Shown: piece after piece, positions 1 to 6,990 of the stretch
Numbering within the stretch: position 1 is the stretch's first letter
Layout of the letters: every line of letters begins with the position of its first letter
Source: Firmicutes bacterium UBA4874
GTDB taxonomy: Bacteria; Bacillota; Clostridia; Caldicoprobacterales; DTU083
Direction: 5' to 3'
NCBI GenBank assembly: GCA_002399435.1
Contig: DHDO01000015.1
Coordinates: forward strand, 1 to 10,453
DNA: 10,453 nucleotides
Made by a program: the position numbers and the translations under genes
Notes under the pieces: generated by a model
The model's input: the letters and a program-made list of their open reading frames with translations, nothing else
The model's database searches: none
What the model was told of the DNA's origin: nothing

Positions 1-413
1 GGATCGGAAAAGCAATCGGACCGTTCCCGGATGATTTTGGCCAGGAGATCCTTTCCCTCCTGGTCCACTTTCAGAATCTTGTTTTCAAAGAATTTCATTG
101 CCGGGCTCCTGCAGATAAAGGAAACGACAATCAGGTTGGGTGCCGTTTTTCCATCTGCCCATATGCTGTGGAATTCGTTGGGTTTGTGGAAAATCATCTC
201 TCCCTGCTCCAGCTCATAACCTTCTGCGTCAGCCATGACCTCTGCCTTTCCCTTGTCAACATACAAAAACTCCCAGAAGTTATGGGCTTCCCCATGGAAT
301 ACATAATCCTTGGCATATTCAAAATAGAACAAGGTAATGATGCTGTTAATTTCGATCTCCCTGTTCAAGGGAACTTCCGGATAGCTGACCGTTGGGTAAT
401 CTTTTGGTATCAT
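1..413 (-). CDS. AraC-family transcriptional regulator, N-terminal part (runs off the left edge)
   Basis: Reading the minus strand from an ATG at 413-411 gives an open frame of 137 codons that continues out of the window without a stop. The visible part has the AraC N-terminal cupin pattern: a histidine-rich entry (FHGEAHNFWEFLYVDKG, about residues 39-55), then a beta-barrel stretch with ELEQGEMIFHKPNEFHSI (about 70-87) that matches the usual 'G-(D/E)-hydrophobic-P-x-x-x-H' element, followed by a linker with SFICRSPAMKFFENK. This half normally binds the effector, and the DNA-binding double HTH should lie to the left of the window, the family being about 280-300 residues. A GAGGAG ribosome site (428-433) lies 14 nt before the ATG, which is longer than usual, but no alternative in-frame start was seen nearby. 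The gene is divergent from the polyamine operon, so it may regulate that operon, a gene to its left, or itself. Family call is fairly firm; effector and target are unknown. Confidence 0.82.
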   Translation of the reverse strand, partial: MIPKDYPTVSYPEVPLNREIEINSIITLFYFEYAKDYVFHGEAHNFWEFLYVDKGKAEVMADAEGYELEQGEMIFHKPNEFHSIWADGKTAPNLIVVSFICRSPAMKFFENKILKVDQEGKDLLAKIIRERSDCFSD

Positions 414-460
414 AAATAACTCTGTAACTCCTCTTCATTCTGCCCGTTGATTTCAGGTGC

Positions 461-504
461 ATCCTGCTGCAGGAAATTCCATTTATTCCGCCGCAGGGAA
501 GTCG
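461..504. repeat. Pair of imperfect 20-bp direct repeats upstream of the AraC gene
   Basis: Positions 461-480 (ATCCTGCTGCAGGAAATTCC) and 485-504 (ATTCCGCCGCAGGGAAGTCG) align without gaps at 14 of 20 positions, with most differences being transitions, and start 24 bp apart. The first copy contains a perfect 6-bp-arm inverted repeat, TCCTGC-T-GCAGGA (462-474). AraC-type regulators commonly bind direct repeats spaced by about two helical turns, so this could be an operator for the adjacent regulator. It sits downstream of the predicted minus-strand promoter, inside the AraC gene's 5' leader, where binding would repress. The role is inference; the repeat itself is visible. Confidence 0.4.
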
Positions 505-528
505 TTTTCATTGATTGGGTTCTCAAAT

Positions 529-557
529 ATCGTATCAAAAGCTATGCATGAAATCAA
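529..557 (-). promoter_or_regulatory. Candidate sigma-A promoter for the AraC-type gene
   Basis: On the minus strand a -35 box TTGATT (plus coordinates 552-557) is followed after 17 bp by a -10 box TACGAT (529-534). Each box matches four of six consensus bases. It would start transcription near 522, giving a leader of about 110 nt before the ATG at 413. The -35 box lies one base away from the -35 box of the opposite promoter. Confidence 0.42.
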
Positions 558-558
558 G

Positions 559-587
559 TTGACTTTCCGTTTCGTTTATGTTATTAC
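559..587 (+). promoter_or_regulatory. Candidate extended -10 sigma-A promoter for the polyamine operon
   Basis: A -35 box TTGACT (559-564, five of six consensus bases) is followed after exactly 17 bp by a -10 box TATTAC (582-587, four of six). A TG dinucleotide at 579-580 makes it an extended -10 element. Transcription would begin around 594, just ahead of the inverted repeats at 601-633, and would run into the HTH-cupin regulator and the pot genes. Confidence 0.58.
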
Positions 588-600
588 TATATACGTTGCT

Positions 601-633
601 TGTTTAGCGTTTGTAAACATTAAGTTTAGTGTT
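601..633. promoter_or_regulatory. Operator-like inverted and direct repeats downstream of the polyamine operon promoter
   Basis: Three overlapping symmetries are visible. TGTTTA (601-606) and TAAACA (614-619) form a perfect 6-bp inverted repeat with a 7-base centre. The 18-bp stretch AACATTAAGTTTAGTGTT (616-633) is an imperfect palindrome with seven of nine arm positions matching. GTTTAG(C/T)GTT occurs directly repeated at 602-611 and 624-633, 22 bp apart, about two helical turns. The element lies just after the predicted transcription start and before the HTH-cupin gene, the expected place for a site through which that protein represses its own operon. Binding by this protein is inference. 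Confidence 0.45.
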
Positions 634-658
634 AAGAGACTGGATGGACGGGATGATT

Positions 659-1198
659 ATGAAAATTGGTCAGAAAATCAAAGAGCTTCGGATCCGGAAC
701 GGATTGACCCAGCAGGAACTGGCAGATCGGTGTGAGCTGTCCAAGGGCTTCATTTCACAGGTGGAAAGGGAGCAGACCTCTCCGTCCATTGCGACGCTGA
801 TGGATATTCTGGAAAGCCTGGGGACCAATATCCGGGACTTCTTCAATGAACAGATCGATGAAAAAATTGTGTTCAAGAAGGAGGATGTCTTCAGCCTGGA
901 GAACGGGGAACTGAGCCATATCATTCACTGGATCATACCCAATGCGCAGAAGAACAGCATGGAGCCCATTATTATGGAGCTGCTGCCGGGCGGTTCTTCC
1001 AAAATAGACGGTCCCCATGACGGGGAAGAATTTGGCTATGTGCTTTCCGGGTCGGTAATTCTTCATCTGGGAAAGCTAAGCTATCGGGTGCGCAAGGGTG
1101 AGAGCTTTTCGTTCAAGCCTTCCATGAGTCATTTTATCACCAACGCTGCCAGGGGAAAGTCCCAGCTTTTGTGGATTTCCACGCCGCCGACTTTCTGA
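659..1198 (+). CDS. HTH-cupin transcriptional regulator (XRE type, PuuR-like)
   Basis: A 179-residue cytoplasmic DNA-binding regulator. Residues 4-60 form an XRE/Cro-type helix-turn-helix, with the hallmark run [20 protein letters not shown] (15-34) and a following TSPSIATL. Residues about 105-175 form a cupin barrel: motif 1 around [14 protein letters not shown] (118-131, with H120 and E123/E124) and motif 2 around [16 protein letters not shown] (147-162, with P154, H158 and N162). Proteins of this architecture, such as E. coli PuuR, sense small metabolites and usually repress linked transport or catabolic genes. It sits 44 bp upstream of potA in the same direction, so control of the pot operon is the natural inference. 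The start is uncertain: ATGs at 653 and 659 and a GTG at 629 are all in frame with no strong ribosome site. I chose 659 because it gives the usual N-terminus [11 protein letters not shown]. Confidence 0.9.
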   Translation: MKIGQKIKELRIRNGLTQQELADRCELSKGFISQVEREQTSPSIATLMDILESLGTNIRDFFNEQIDEKIVFKKEDVFSLENGELSHIIHWIIPNAQKNSMEPIIMELLPGGSSKIDGPHDGEEFGYVLSGSVILHLGKLSYRVRKGESFSFKPSMSHFITNAARGKSQLLWISTPPTF

Positions 1199-1242
1199 AG
1201 AAATGCAACTTCTATTTGTTCTTGGAAATGGGGGAATCTGAA

Positions 1243-2292
1243 ATGACTAATGATGTGATACTGCAGCTGGTGGATATTTCAAAGTCCTTTGGGGATACGC
1301 CTGCTCTTGTGGATATGAATCTGTCCATACGAAGAAATGAATTTGTTACCCTGCTGGGACCCAGCGGCTGTGGGAAGACGACAACCCTGCGGATTATCGG
1401 CGGGTTTGAGGATGCGGACAGCGGCGATTTGTTGTTTGAAGGGGCGAACATCAATGATCTGCCCGCCTATAAAAGAAAGGTGAACACTGTTTTTCAGAAA
1501 TACGCTCTTTTTCCGCATATGAACGTATTTGAGAACATTGCTTTTGGTCTCCGTATTCAGAAGATGGATAAAAAGCAAATTGGGAAAAAGGTGGAGCGTA
1601 TGCTCCGGCTGGTGAATCTGGAAGGCTACGGGAGACGTTCCGTTGATTCTCTCAGCGGCGGCCAGCAGCAGAGGGTGGCAATTGCCCGGGCCCTGGTAAA
1701 CGAGCCGCAGGTGCTGCTTCTTGATGAGCCTCTGGGTGCGCTGGATCTGAAGCTGAGAAAGGAAATGCAGCTGGAGTTGAAGGACATGCAGCAGTCCCTG
1801 GGGATTACCTTTGTGTATGTTACCCATGACCAGGAGGAAGCCCTGACGATGTCCGATACCATTGTGGTTATGAACAACGGGGTGATCCAGCAGATTGGCA
1901 CTCCGGAAGACGTTTACAATGAGCCGAAGAATGCCTTTGTCGCGGACTTTATCGGAGAGAGCAACATACTGGATGGGGTAATGAATGAGGATTTCTTGGT
2001 CACTTTTATGGGCCGGAAATTCAAATGCGTGGATCAGGGCTTTGCCAGAGACGAAAACGTGGAAGTCGTCATTCGTCCGGAGGATATCAGGGTGGTTCCC
2101 GCCAACTGCGGAATGCTCGGGGGAAAGGTATTGTCTGTCACGTTCAAGGGAGTTCATTATGAAATGATGATAGAAAGCAAAGGAATCACCTGGATGGTTC
2201 ACAGTACCCTGATGGCCGGAGTCGGCAAGGAAGTGGGACTGGACATTCATCCGAATGATATCCATATCATGAAAAGGGGGCGAACGGCATGA
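1243..2292 (+). CDS. potA: Spermidine/putrescine import ATP-binding protein PotA
   Basis: A 349-residue ATPase subunit that powers polyamine uptake from the cytoplasmic face of the PotBC channel. The ABC domain is complete: Walker A GPSGCGKT (39-46), Q-loop Q85, signature LSGGQQQR (137-144), Walker B LLLDEP (158-163) followed by LGALD, and switch histidine H195 in [18 protein letters not shown] (232-241) marks the change to the C-terminal TOBE-type regulatory domain, with [10 protein letters not shown] inside it. The sequence pattern is typical of the CUT1/MOI importers, and the PotA call rests on the following potB-potC-potD. The ATG at 1243 is preceded at 8 nt by a GGGGGA site (1230-1235); a longer frame starting at 1171 lies inside the preceding gene and adds no family sequence. 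The stop overlaps the potB start as ATGA, implying translational coupling. Confidence 0.95.
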   Translation: MTNDVILQLVDISKSFGDTPALVDMNLSIRRNEFVTLLGPSGCGKTTTLRIIGGFEDADSGDLLFEGANINDLPAYKRKVNTVFQKYALFPHMNVFENIAFGLRIQKMDKKQIGKKVERMLRLVNLEGYGRRSVDSLSGGQQQRVAIARALVNEPQVLLLDEPLGALDLKLRKEMQLELKDMQQSLGITFVYVTHDQEEALTMSDTIVVMNNGVIQQIGTPEDVYNEPKNAFVADFIGESNILDGVMNEDFLVTFMGRKFKCVDQGFARDENVEVVIRPEDIRVVPANCGMLGGKVLSVTFKGVHYEMMIESKGITWMVHSTLMAGVGKEVGLDIHPNDIHIMKRGRTA

Positions 2293-3113
2293 AGCAGCGT
2301 TGGATGGCATATCCGTACATTGTATGGATGATCCTGTTTATCGTTGTTCCCCTGGCACTGGTCGTGTTCTACAGTGTGACGGTTCAATCGGGAGCCGGCA
2401 TCCGGTTCACCATGGAAAATTTTCGCCGCTGTCTGGATCCCATTTATATCAAAGTGCTGATCCGCTCTGTTGTACTGGCGCTGATCAGCACAGGGGTCTG
2501 TCTTTTGCTTGGCTATCCTGTTGCCTGGATTCTGTCCGGAAAGGAATACAGCAAAAAGAAGATCCTGTATCTTTTGATTGTGCTTCCCATGTGGATGAAT
2601 TTTCTGCTGCGGACCTATTCCTGGATGACTCTGCTGGAGCGCAACGGGGTCATCAATTTCCTGCTGACCCGGCTTCATCTGCCGCCTCTCCATATTCTCT
2701 ACACAGATGGCGCAGTTGTTCTGGGGATGGTCTATAATTTTCTTCCATTTATGATCCTGCCCATTTATTCGGTTCTGTCCAAACTGGATGGCAGTATGAT
2801 TGAGGCGGCTCAGGATCTGGGCGGGGATGCCTTTACCGTATTCCGGCGGATTATCCTGCCGTTGAGTCTGCCGGGCGTGGTTTCCGGGATTACCATGGTC
2901 TTCATGCCGGCAGTGACCACTTTTGTTATTTCCAGGCTGCTGGGAGGCGGACAGTTCATGCTGATCGGCAATTTAATTGAGCAGCAGTTCCTGTCTTCCG
3001 GGGATTGGGGCTTTGGATCCGCCTTGTCGGTTATCATGATGTTGCTCATCCTTTTGAGTATGGGGATTATGCAGCGGCATGAGCAGGAGAGCGAAGGAGG
3101 TGTGCTGTGGTGA
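2289..3113 (+). CDS. potB: Spermidine/putrescine ABC transporter permease PotB
   Basis: A 274-residue inner-membrane permease, one half of the polyamine channel. About six hydrophobic segments can be seen: near residues 7-30, 57-81, 92-115, 141-163, 194-218 and 244-261. The EAA loop that docks on the ATPase begins at EAAQDLGGD (172-180) and includes [11 protein letters not shown] (190-200). [12 protein letters not shown] (105-116) is a characteristic PotB/H element. The length is in the normal range for the family. The start codon overlaps the potA stop by 4 bp. The last residues lie over the ribosome site and GTG start of potC. Confidence 0.94.
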   Translation: MKQRWMAYPYIVWMILFIVVPLALVVFYSVTVQSGAGIRFTMENFRRCLDPIYIKVLIRSVVLALISTGVCLLLGYPVAWILSGKEYSKKKILYLLIVLPMWMNFLLRTYSWMTLLERNGVINFLLTRLHLPPLHILYTDGAVVLGMVYNFLPFMILPIYSVLSKLDGSMIEAAQDLGGDAFTVFRRIILPLSLPGVVSGITMVFMPAVTTFVISRLLGGGQFMLIGNLIEQQFLSSGDWGFGSALSVIMMLLILLSMGIMQRHEQESEGGVLW

Positions 3114-3949
3114 GCCGCTTTTTGAAGAAATTCTATGTGAGTCTGATCTTTGCATTCCTTTATGTGCCGATTCTGGTATTGATTCTGTTCTCGTTCAATG
3201 CCTCAAAGTCCAGGGCGCATTGGGGAGGCTTCACCTTAAAATGGTATGTGGAACTGTTTCAGGATCAGCAGATACTGTCTGCCCTGAAGTATACGATTCT
3301 GATCGCAGTATTGTCCTCTGCCATTGCCACATTGATCGGACTGGCAGCTTCCATCGGGATATTCAGCATGAGAAAGGCACCGCAGGAGATTCTGCTGAAT
3401 CTGAATTATCTTCCCGTGCTGAATCCGGATATTGTGACCGGTATCTCCCTTATGGCACTGTATATTTTCACCAGAATGCCTCTGGGATTTGTGACCATGT
3501 TGCTGTCCCATATTACCTTCAACATCCCCTATGTGATCCTGTCCATATTGCCGAAGCTGAAGCAGATGAACCGGCACCTGTATGAGGCAGCACAGGATCT
3601 GGGAGCTACACCTGTGGTGGCTCTCCGAAAGGTGATTCTGCCGGAGATCATGCCGGGAGTGGTGGCGGGTTTCCTGCTGGCGTTTACCCTCTCCCTGGAT
3701 GATTTCGTCATCAGTTTTTTCACGACAGGCAGCGGAGTTTCCAACCTGTCCATTTTGATCTATTCCATGGCAAGACGGGGGATCAGCCCCAAAATCAATG
3801 CATTGTCCACTTTGATGTTTTCCAGTGTGCTGCTGCTTTTGCTTCTGGTCAACTGGCTGACATCCAGGGAAAATCCGGAAAGGAGGAATAAGATTGGGAA
3901 AAACAAGGAAAATGGTTCTTATCTTACTGACACTGGTCATGATATCTAG
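3107..3949 (+). CDS. potC: Spermidine/putrescine ABC transporter permease PotC
   Basis: A 280-residue inner-membrane permease that pairs with PotB. Hydrophobic segments lie near residues 10-30, 62-86, 103-123, 128-148, 184-206 and 234-252. The EAA loop is EAAQDLGATPVVALRKVILP (160-179), and LSLDDFVISFF (195-205) is the PotC/PotI hallmark. A strong AAGGAGG site (3094-3100) precedes two adjacent GTG codons, at 3107 (6-nt spacing) and 3110 (9-nt spacing); 3107 is used here but 3110 is equally possible. The frame overlaps the end of potB by 7 bp. The C-terminus is odd: after the last membrane segment a charged tail of about 28 residues continues 56 bp into the potD frame and ends at a TAG inside potD's signal-peptide region. 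Confidence 0.93.
   Translation: MVSRFLKKFYVSLIFAFLYVPILVLILFSFNASKSRAHWGGFTLKWYVELFQDQQILSALKYTILIAVLSSAIATLIGLAASIGIFSMRKAPQEILLNLNYLPVLNPDIVTGISLMALYIFTRMPLGFVTMLLSHITFNIPYVILSILPKLKQMNRHLYEAAQDLGATPVVALRKVILPEIMPGVVAGFLLAFTLSLDDFVISFFTTGSGVSNLSILIYSMARRGISPKINALSTLMFSSVLLLLLLVNWLTSRENPERRNKIGKNKENGSYLTDTGHDI
3880..3896 (+). promoter_or_regulatory. Ribosome binding site that fixes a TTG start for potD
   Basis: AAGGAGG (3880-3886) stands 7 nt before a TTG at 3894-3896. The first in-frame ATG, at 3912, is 25 nt from the site, too far for normal initiation. Starting at the TTG also gives a proper lipoprotein signal peptide with its positive N-region (GKTRK). The site lies wholly inside the potC coding sequence. 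Confidence 0.8.
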
Positions 3950-4955
3950 CTTTGCCGGATGTGCCGGCGGTTCGGGCGGGAAGGGCAGCAGGAAGTCCAT
4001 TACCGTCTATAACTGGGGGGACTATATCGATGAGTCCGTAACAAAGGATTTTGAGAAGAAATACGGAATTCATGTCACCTATGAGACCTTTGCCACCAAC
4101 GAGGACATGTATGTAAAGCTGAAGGCCGGAGGGATTCACTATGACGTCATTTTCCCCTCCGATTATATGGTGGCCCGGCTGATCCGGGAAGGTATGCTTC
4201 AGAAGATTGATCTGAAAAAGATTCCGAATTACAAATATATCGGAGAGGAATATAAAGATCTGGCGTATGACCCGGATAATGAGTATTCCGTTCCTTATAT
4301 GTGGGGAACGGTGGGAATCCTTTACAACACGACCATGGTAAAGGAACCGGTGGACAGCTGGGACATTCTCTGGGACAGGAAATATAAAAAGAATATCTTT
4401 ATGCTGGACAGTCAGCGGGATTCCATAGCGGTTGCCCTGAAAAAGCTTGGATACTCCCTGAACACAAGGGATAAAATGGAACTGAAGGCAGCCCGGAAGG
4501 AATTGATCCGGCAGAAGCCCCTGGTCCTGTCCTATCTGGGTGATGAGGTCAAGGACAAGATGATATCCGGAGAAGCAGCGATGGCGGTGGTCTGGTCCGG
4601 GGATGCCGTTTATACGATGAAGGAGAATCCGCATCTGGCCTATGCGGTTCCGAAGGAAGGCACCAATTTGTGGTACGACGCCATGTGTATCCCAAAGTCC
4701 AGTAAAAACAGGAAGGAAGCCGAGGCTTTCATCAATTATATGAACGATCCGGATATTGCCCTCCGGAATACGGAATATATCGGCTACTCCACGCCCAACA
4801 CCGGTGCCTTTGAGAAACTGGACGAAGAGACAAAAAGCGATGCGACGGCTTATCCTGATAATCAGTCCCTGAAAGACAGCGAGGTATTTGAGGACTTAAG
4901 TGATATCATCAGTACCTATAACCGTATCTGGGATGAAATCAAGGCGGCCCAATAA
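3894..4955 (+). CDS. potD: Spermidine/putrescine-binding lipoprotein PotD
   Basis: A 353-residue extracytoplasmic binding protein that captures polyamine and hands it to PotBC. A type II signal peptide covers residues 1-22, with a lipobox FAGC and the lipidated cysteine at C23, followed by a glycine/serine-rich linker. This fits membrane anchoring in a Gram-positive cell. The mature protein begins ITVYNWGDYI and matches the PotD/PotF fold throughout. Residues aligning with the E. coli PotD ligand site, as I recall it, include W41 and Y44 (NWGDY), S89 and Y91 (PSDYM), W260 and D262 (LWYDAMCIP) and Y298 (IGYSTPN). The segment MLDSQRDS (170-177) keeps acidic residues D172 and D176, although the position corresponding to E. 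coli D168 appears to be serine. Whether spermidine, putrescine or both are bound cannot be settled by reading. It starts at TTG inside potC. Confidence 0.94.
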   Translation: MGKTRKMVLILLTLVMISSFAGCAGGSGGKGSRKSITVYNWGDYIDESVTKDFEKKYGIHVTYETFATNEDMYVKLKAGGIHYDVIFPSDYMVARLIREGMLQKIDLKKIPNYKYIGEEYKDLAYDPDNEYSVPYMWGTVGILYNTTMVKEPVDSWDILWDRKYKKNIFMLDSQRDSIAVALKKLGYSLNTRDKMELKAARKELIRQKPLVLSYLGDEVKDKMISGEAAMAVVWSGDAVYTMKENPHLAYAVPKEGTNLWYDAMCIPKSSKNRKEAEAFINYMNDPDIALRNTEYIGYSTPNTGAFEKLDEETKSDATAYPDNQSLKDSEVFEDLSDIISTYNRIWDEIKAAQ

Positions 4956-4995
4956 GCAAAGGCAGCCAGATAAGCAAAGCAGCCCAATAAAAAGC
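4943..4995 (+). repeat. Three tandem copies of an 18-bp unit across the potD stop codon
   Basis: Units lie at 4943-4960 (GGCGGCCCAATAAGCAAA), 4961-4978 (GGCAGCCAGATAAGCAAA) and 4979-4995 (a 17-base, slightly diverged copy beginning GCAGCCCAATAAAAAGC). Each unit carries the tail-and-stop segment of potD, so TAA codons recur at 4953, 4971 and 4988, the first two in the same frame. The array fills most of the 57-bp gap to the next gene. It forms no obvious terminator stem with a T run. It probably arose by slippage or tandem duplication. Confidence 0.8.
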
Positions 4996-5012
4996 GGGAA
5001 AGGAATCATGAC

Positions 5013-5939
5013 ATGAATCATGACGCGGACAGGATCATTGAAATATCCGGCCTGAAGAAATCCTATGGGGCGGTTCAGGCCATTAAGGGAATCAACTTTT
5101 ATGTGGAAAAAGGTTCATTTTTTGCCTTTTTAGGGCCCAACGGGGCAGGAAAGTCCACCACAATCAATATCATCGGAACGTTATTGCAGCCGGATGAGGG
5201 GGAAGTATTCCTGGACGGATATGCTCTGGGGCGGGAGGACGACAGGATCCGTGCCCTTGTCGGAACGGTCTTTCAGGACCATATATTGGATGATCTGCTG
5301 ACGGTAAGGGAAAACCTGATGATTCGCGGGAGCTTCTATGGGTATCAAAAAGAAGACCTGGCGGCCGCGGTGGACGATGCGGCGGAAAGTGCCGGGGTGA
5401 CCGGATATCTGGATCGTTTCTACGGCAAATTGTCAGGAGGTCAGAAAAGAAGAGCCGATATTGCACGGGCATTGGTACATGCCCCAAAGATTCTGATACT
5501 GGATGAGCCTACAACGGGTTTGGATCCGCAGACGCGGCAGAGTGTATGGAATGCCATTGCACAGTTGCGGGAAGAAAAGAATATGACCATCTTCCTTACG
5601 ACGCACTATATGGAAGAGGCGGAGAAAGCCGATTATGTTGTTGTGATCGACAAGGGGGAAATCGTCGCCAAAGGGACTCCCGCTCAGTTGAAAGAACAAT
5701 ACAGCATGGATCGGCTGATCCTGCATGCGAAGGATGCGGGTCCTGTCCTGGATATTCTAAAGCCTTTCGATTTGCCCTGTGAGGTACGTGGGGATACGGT
5801 TTTCATCCGGCTGGAGTCCACCATGCAGGCATTGCCCCTGCTGGATCAATGCAGGGACAGGATACAGGGATTTCAGGTGGTGGAAGGGAACCTGGATGAT
5901 GCATTTATTCAGATTACCGGAAAGGAGATACGGGAATGA
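5013..5939 (+). CDS. ABC-2 type exporter ATP-binding protein (DrrA/CcmA-like)
   Basis: A 308-residue ATPase subunit of an ABC-2 type exporter. The nucleotide-binding domain spans about residues 8-225: Walker A GPNGAGKST (41-49), Q-loop Q88 in VFQDHILDD, signature LSGGQKRR (140-147), Walker B LILDEP (161-166) with TTGLDPQTR after it, and H-loop H198 in TTHYMEEAE. The LDDLLTVRENL and TTHYMEEAE forms are typical of the DrrA/NodI group of drug, lipid or polysaccharide exporters rather than of importers. The C-terminal 80 or so residues resemble the group's accessory domain and end in DDAFIQITG. AAAGGA (4999-5004) lies 8 nt before the ATG. The stop overlaps the permease start as ATGA. It follows potD by only 57 bp with no terminator visible, so read-through from the pot operon is likely. 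The substrate is unknown. Confidence 0.92.
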   Translation: MNHDADRIIEISGLKKSYGAVQAIKGINFYVEKGSFFAFLGPNGAGKSTTINIIGTLLQPDEGEVFLDGYALGREDDRIRALVGTVFQDHILDDLLTVRENLMIRGSFYGYQKEDLAAAVDDAAESAGVTGYLDRFYGKLSGGQKRRADIARALVHAPKILILDEPTTGLDPQTRQSVWNAIAQLREEKNMTIFLTTHYMEEAEKADYVVVIDKGEIVAKGTPAQLKEQYSMDRLILHAKDAGPVLDILKPFDLPCEVRGDTVFIRLESTMQALPLLDQCRDRIQGFQVVEGNLDDAFIQITGKEIRE

Positions 5940-6790
5940 AATATCTGGTCAAGCGCAATTTGCTGATTTTTTTCCGGGACAGGGGCAGCGTGTTTTTCTC
6001 CCTTCTTGGCGTTTTGATTATCATCGGGCTGTATGTCCTGTTCCTGGGGGATATCATGGTGAAAGACCTGGGAGATCTGCCGGGCGCACGGTTTTTGATG
6101 GACAGCTGGATCATGTCGGGACTGCTGGCCGTTACTCCGGTTACCACTTCCCTGGGTGCCATGGGGGTGGTCATTGAGGACAAAAAATATGGAATGTACA
6201 AGGATTTTGCAGCTTCGCCCATAAAAAGGAACGTCCTTTATGGTGGATATCTGATCAGCGGGTTCCTGATCAGTTTGATTTTGTCCCTGGTGACCTTTTT
6301 CCTGGCCGAGATTTATATTGTAATATATGGGGGGGAGCTTTTGACGGCTGCTGCTGCAGGGAAGGCGCTGGCCATGATTCTCCTGACCACGGCATCTTCC
6401 GGCATCATGATGTTCTATATGGTATCCTGGTTCAAAAGCGTCAATACGTTTTCAGCTGCCAGCACCGTAATCGGTACATTGATGGGGTTCCTTACCGGCA
6501 TCTATATTCCTGTCGGGGCACTGCCGTCCTCGATACAAACGGTTGTCAAGCTGTTTCCTCCTTCCCATGCGGCGGTTCTTTTTCGCAGAATCATGATGGA
6601 GCAGGCAGAAAGAATCACGTTTGCAGGGGCCCCTGCAGAAAATCTGGAGGCATTCCATCTGGAACTGGGAGCAGCCTTTCAAGTGGGGAAAAAGGTCCTG
6701 AGCCCAGCTGCAAGCCTGATCTATATTCTGATTTTCTCAGGTCTTTTCCTGATCCTTACAATGATAAAGATTACCAGGAAGGAAAGATAA
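5936..6790 (+). CDS. ABC-2 type exporter permease
   Basis: A 284-residue membrane protein that would pair with the upstream ATPase to export a substrate. It begins with a short cytoplasmic helix (KYLVKRNLLIFFRDRGSVFF) of the kind seen at the start of ABC-2 permeases. Membrane segments lie near residues 20-38, 58-80, 104-131, 143-165, 173-195 and 259-278. The GIYIPVGALP (188-197) and LFPPSHAAVLFR (206-217) stretches match the conserved ABC-2 region before the last periplasmic loop. A polar loop (about 219-255) precedes the final helix. It overlaps the ATPase gene by 4 bp, so the two form a coupled pair. Related exporters move drugs, lantibiotics or lipids; the sequence does not say which. Confidence 0.9.
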   Translation: MKYLVKRNLLIFFRDRGSVFFSLLGVLIIIGLYVLFLGDIMVKDLGDLPGARFLMDSWIMSGLLAVTPVTTSLGAMGVVIEDKKYGMYKDFAASPIKRNVLYGGYLISGFLISLILSLVTFFLAEIYIVIYGGELLTAAAAGKALAMILLTTASSGIMMFYMVSWFKSVNTFSAASTVIGTLMGFLTGIYIPVGALPSSIQTVVKLFPPSHAAVLFRRIMMEQAERITFAGAPAENLEAFHLELGAAFQVGKKVLSPAASLIYILIFSGLFLILTMIKITRKER

Positions 6791-6990
6791 AGAACACCGG
6801 GATGCGGACAGCATCTACATATGGGCAAAATCAGGACATGCAAAGCCAGTGCATGGCGATCCGGGAGACGGTCCGGACACTGAGGGAAGACAAAAAAGGG
6901 AAATGGACCGAGAATACAGAATGCTGAACAGAGAAACAGGAAATTCCAACAAAGGAACAGCAGGAGAATGAAAACAAAAGGAGGATGACA
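6791..6990. other. 200-bp purine-rich gap with one weak small reading frame
   Basis: No convincing promoter, terminator or RNA was seen here. A plus-strand frame of 41 codons runs from an ATG at 6802 to a TGA at 6925-6927, with a charged product that includes MAIRETVRTLREDKK. It lacks a good ribosome site and has no recognisable family, so it is more likely chance or the eroded remains of a gene than a real peptide. Small symmetries are present (GATGC at 6801-6805 with GCATC at 6811-6815) but too weak to call a structure. The last bases hold the strong ribosome site of the next gene. Confidence 0.3.

Noticed and set aside
31..735. Overlapping small plus-strand frames at the left edge and in the control region
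   Set aside because: The first two are shadows of the partial AraC-type gene; the frame at 457-735 covers the promoter and operator repeats and runs out of frame into the HTH-cupin gene.
1279..2310. Long minus-strand reading frame (343 codons) opposite potA
   Set aside because: It lies wholly antisense to a clear ABC ATPase with all motifs intact; its product is histidine- and glutamine-rich, as shadow frames often are, and shows no family motif.
3236..4000. Minus-strand frame of 254 codons opposite potC
   Set aside because: It is antisense to a well-supported permease, has no recognisable domain and its composition is typical of a shadow frame.
3924..4634. Minus-strand frame of 236 codons opposite potD
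   Set aside because: It is antisense to potD, whose frame is fully supported by signal peptide and ligand-site residues.
4956..5012. Possible terminator after potD
   Set aside because: The repeats here are direct, not inverted, and no stem followed by a T run was found.
6840..6880. Possible hairpin around the GTCCGGAC palindrome
   Set aside because: The symmetry is only 8 bp without a loop, and no T run follows, so it is neither a terminator nor a convincing structured RNA.
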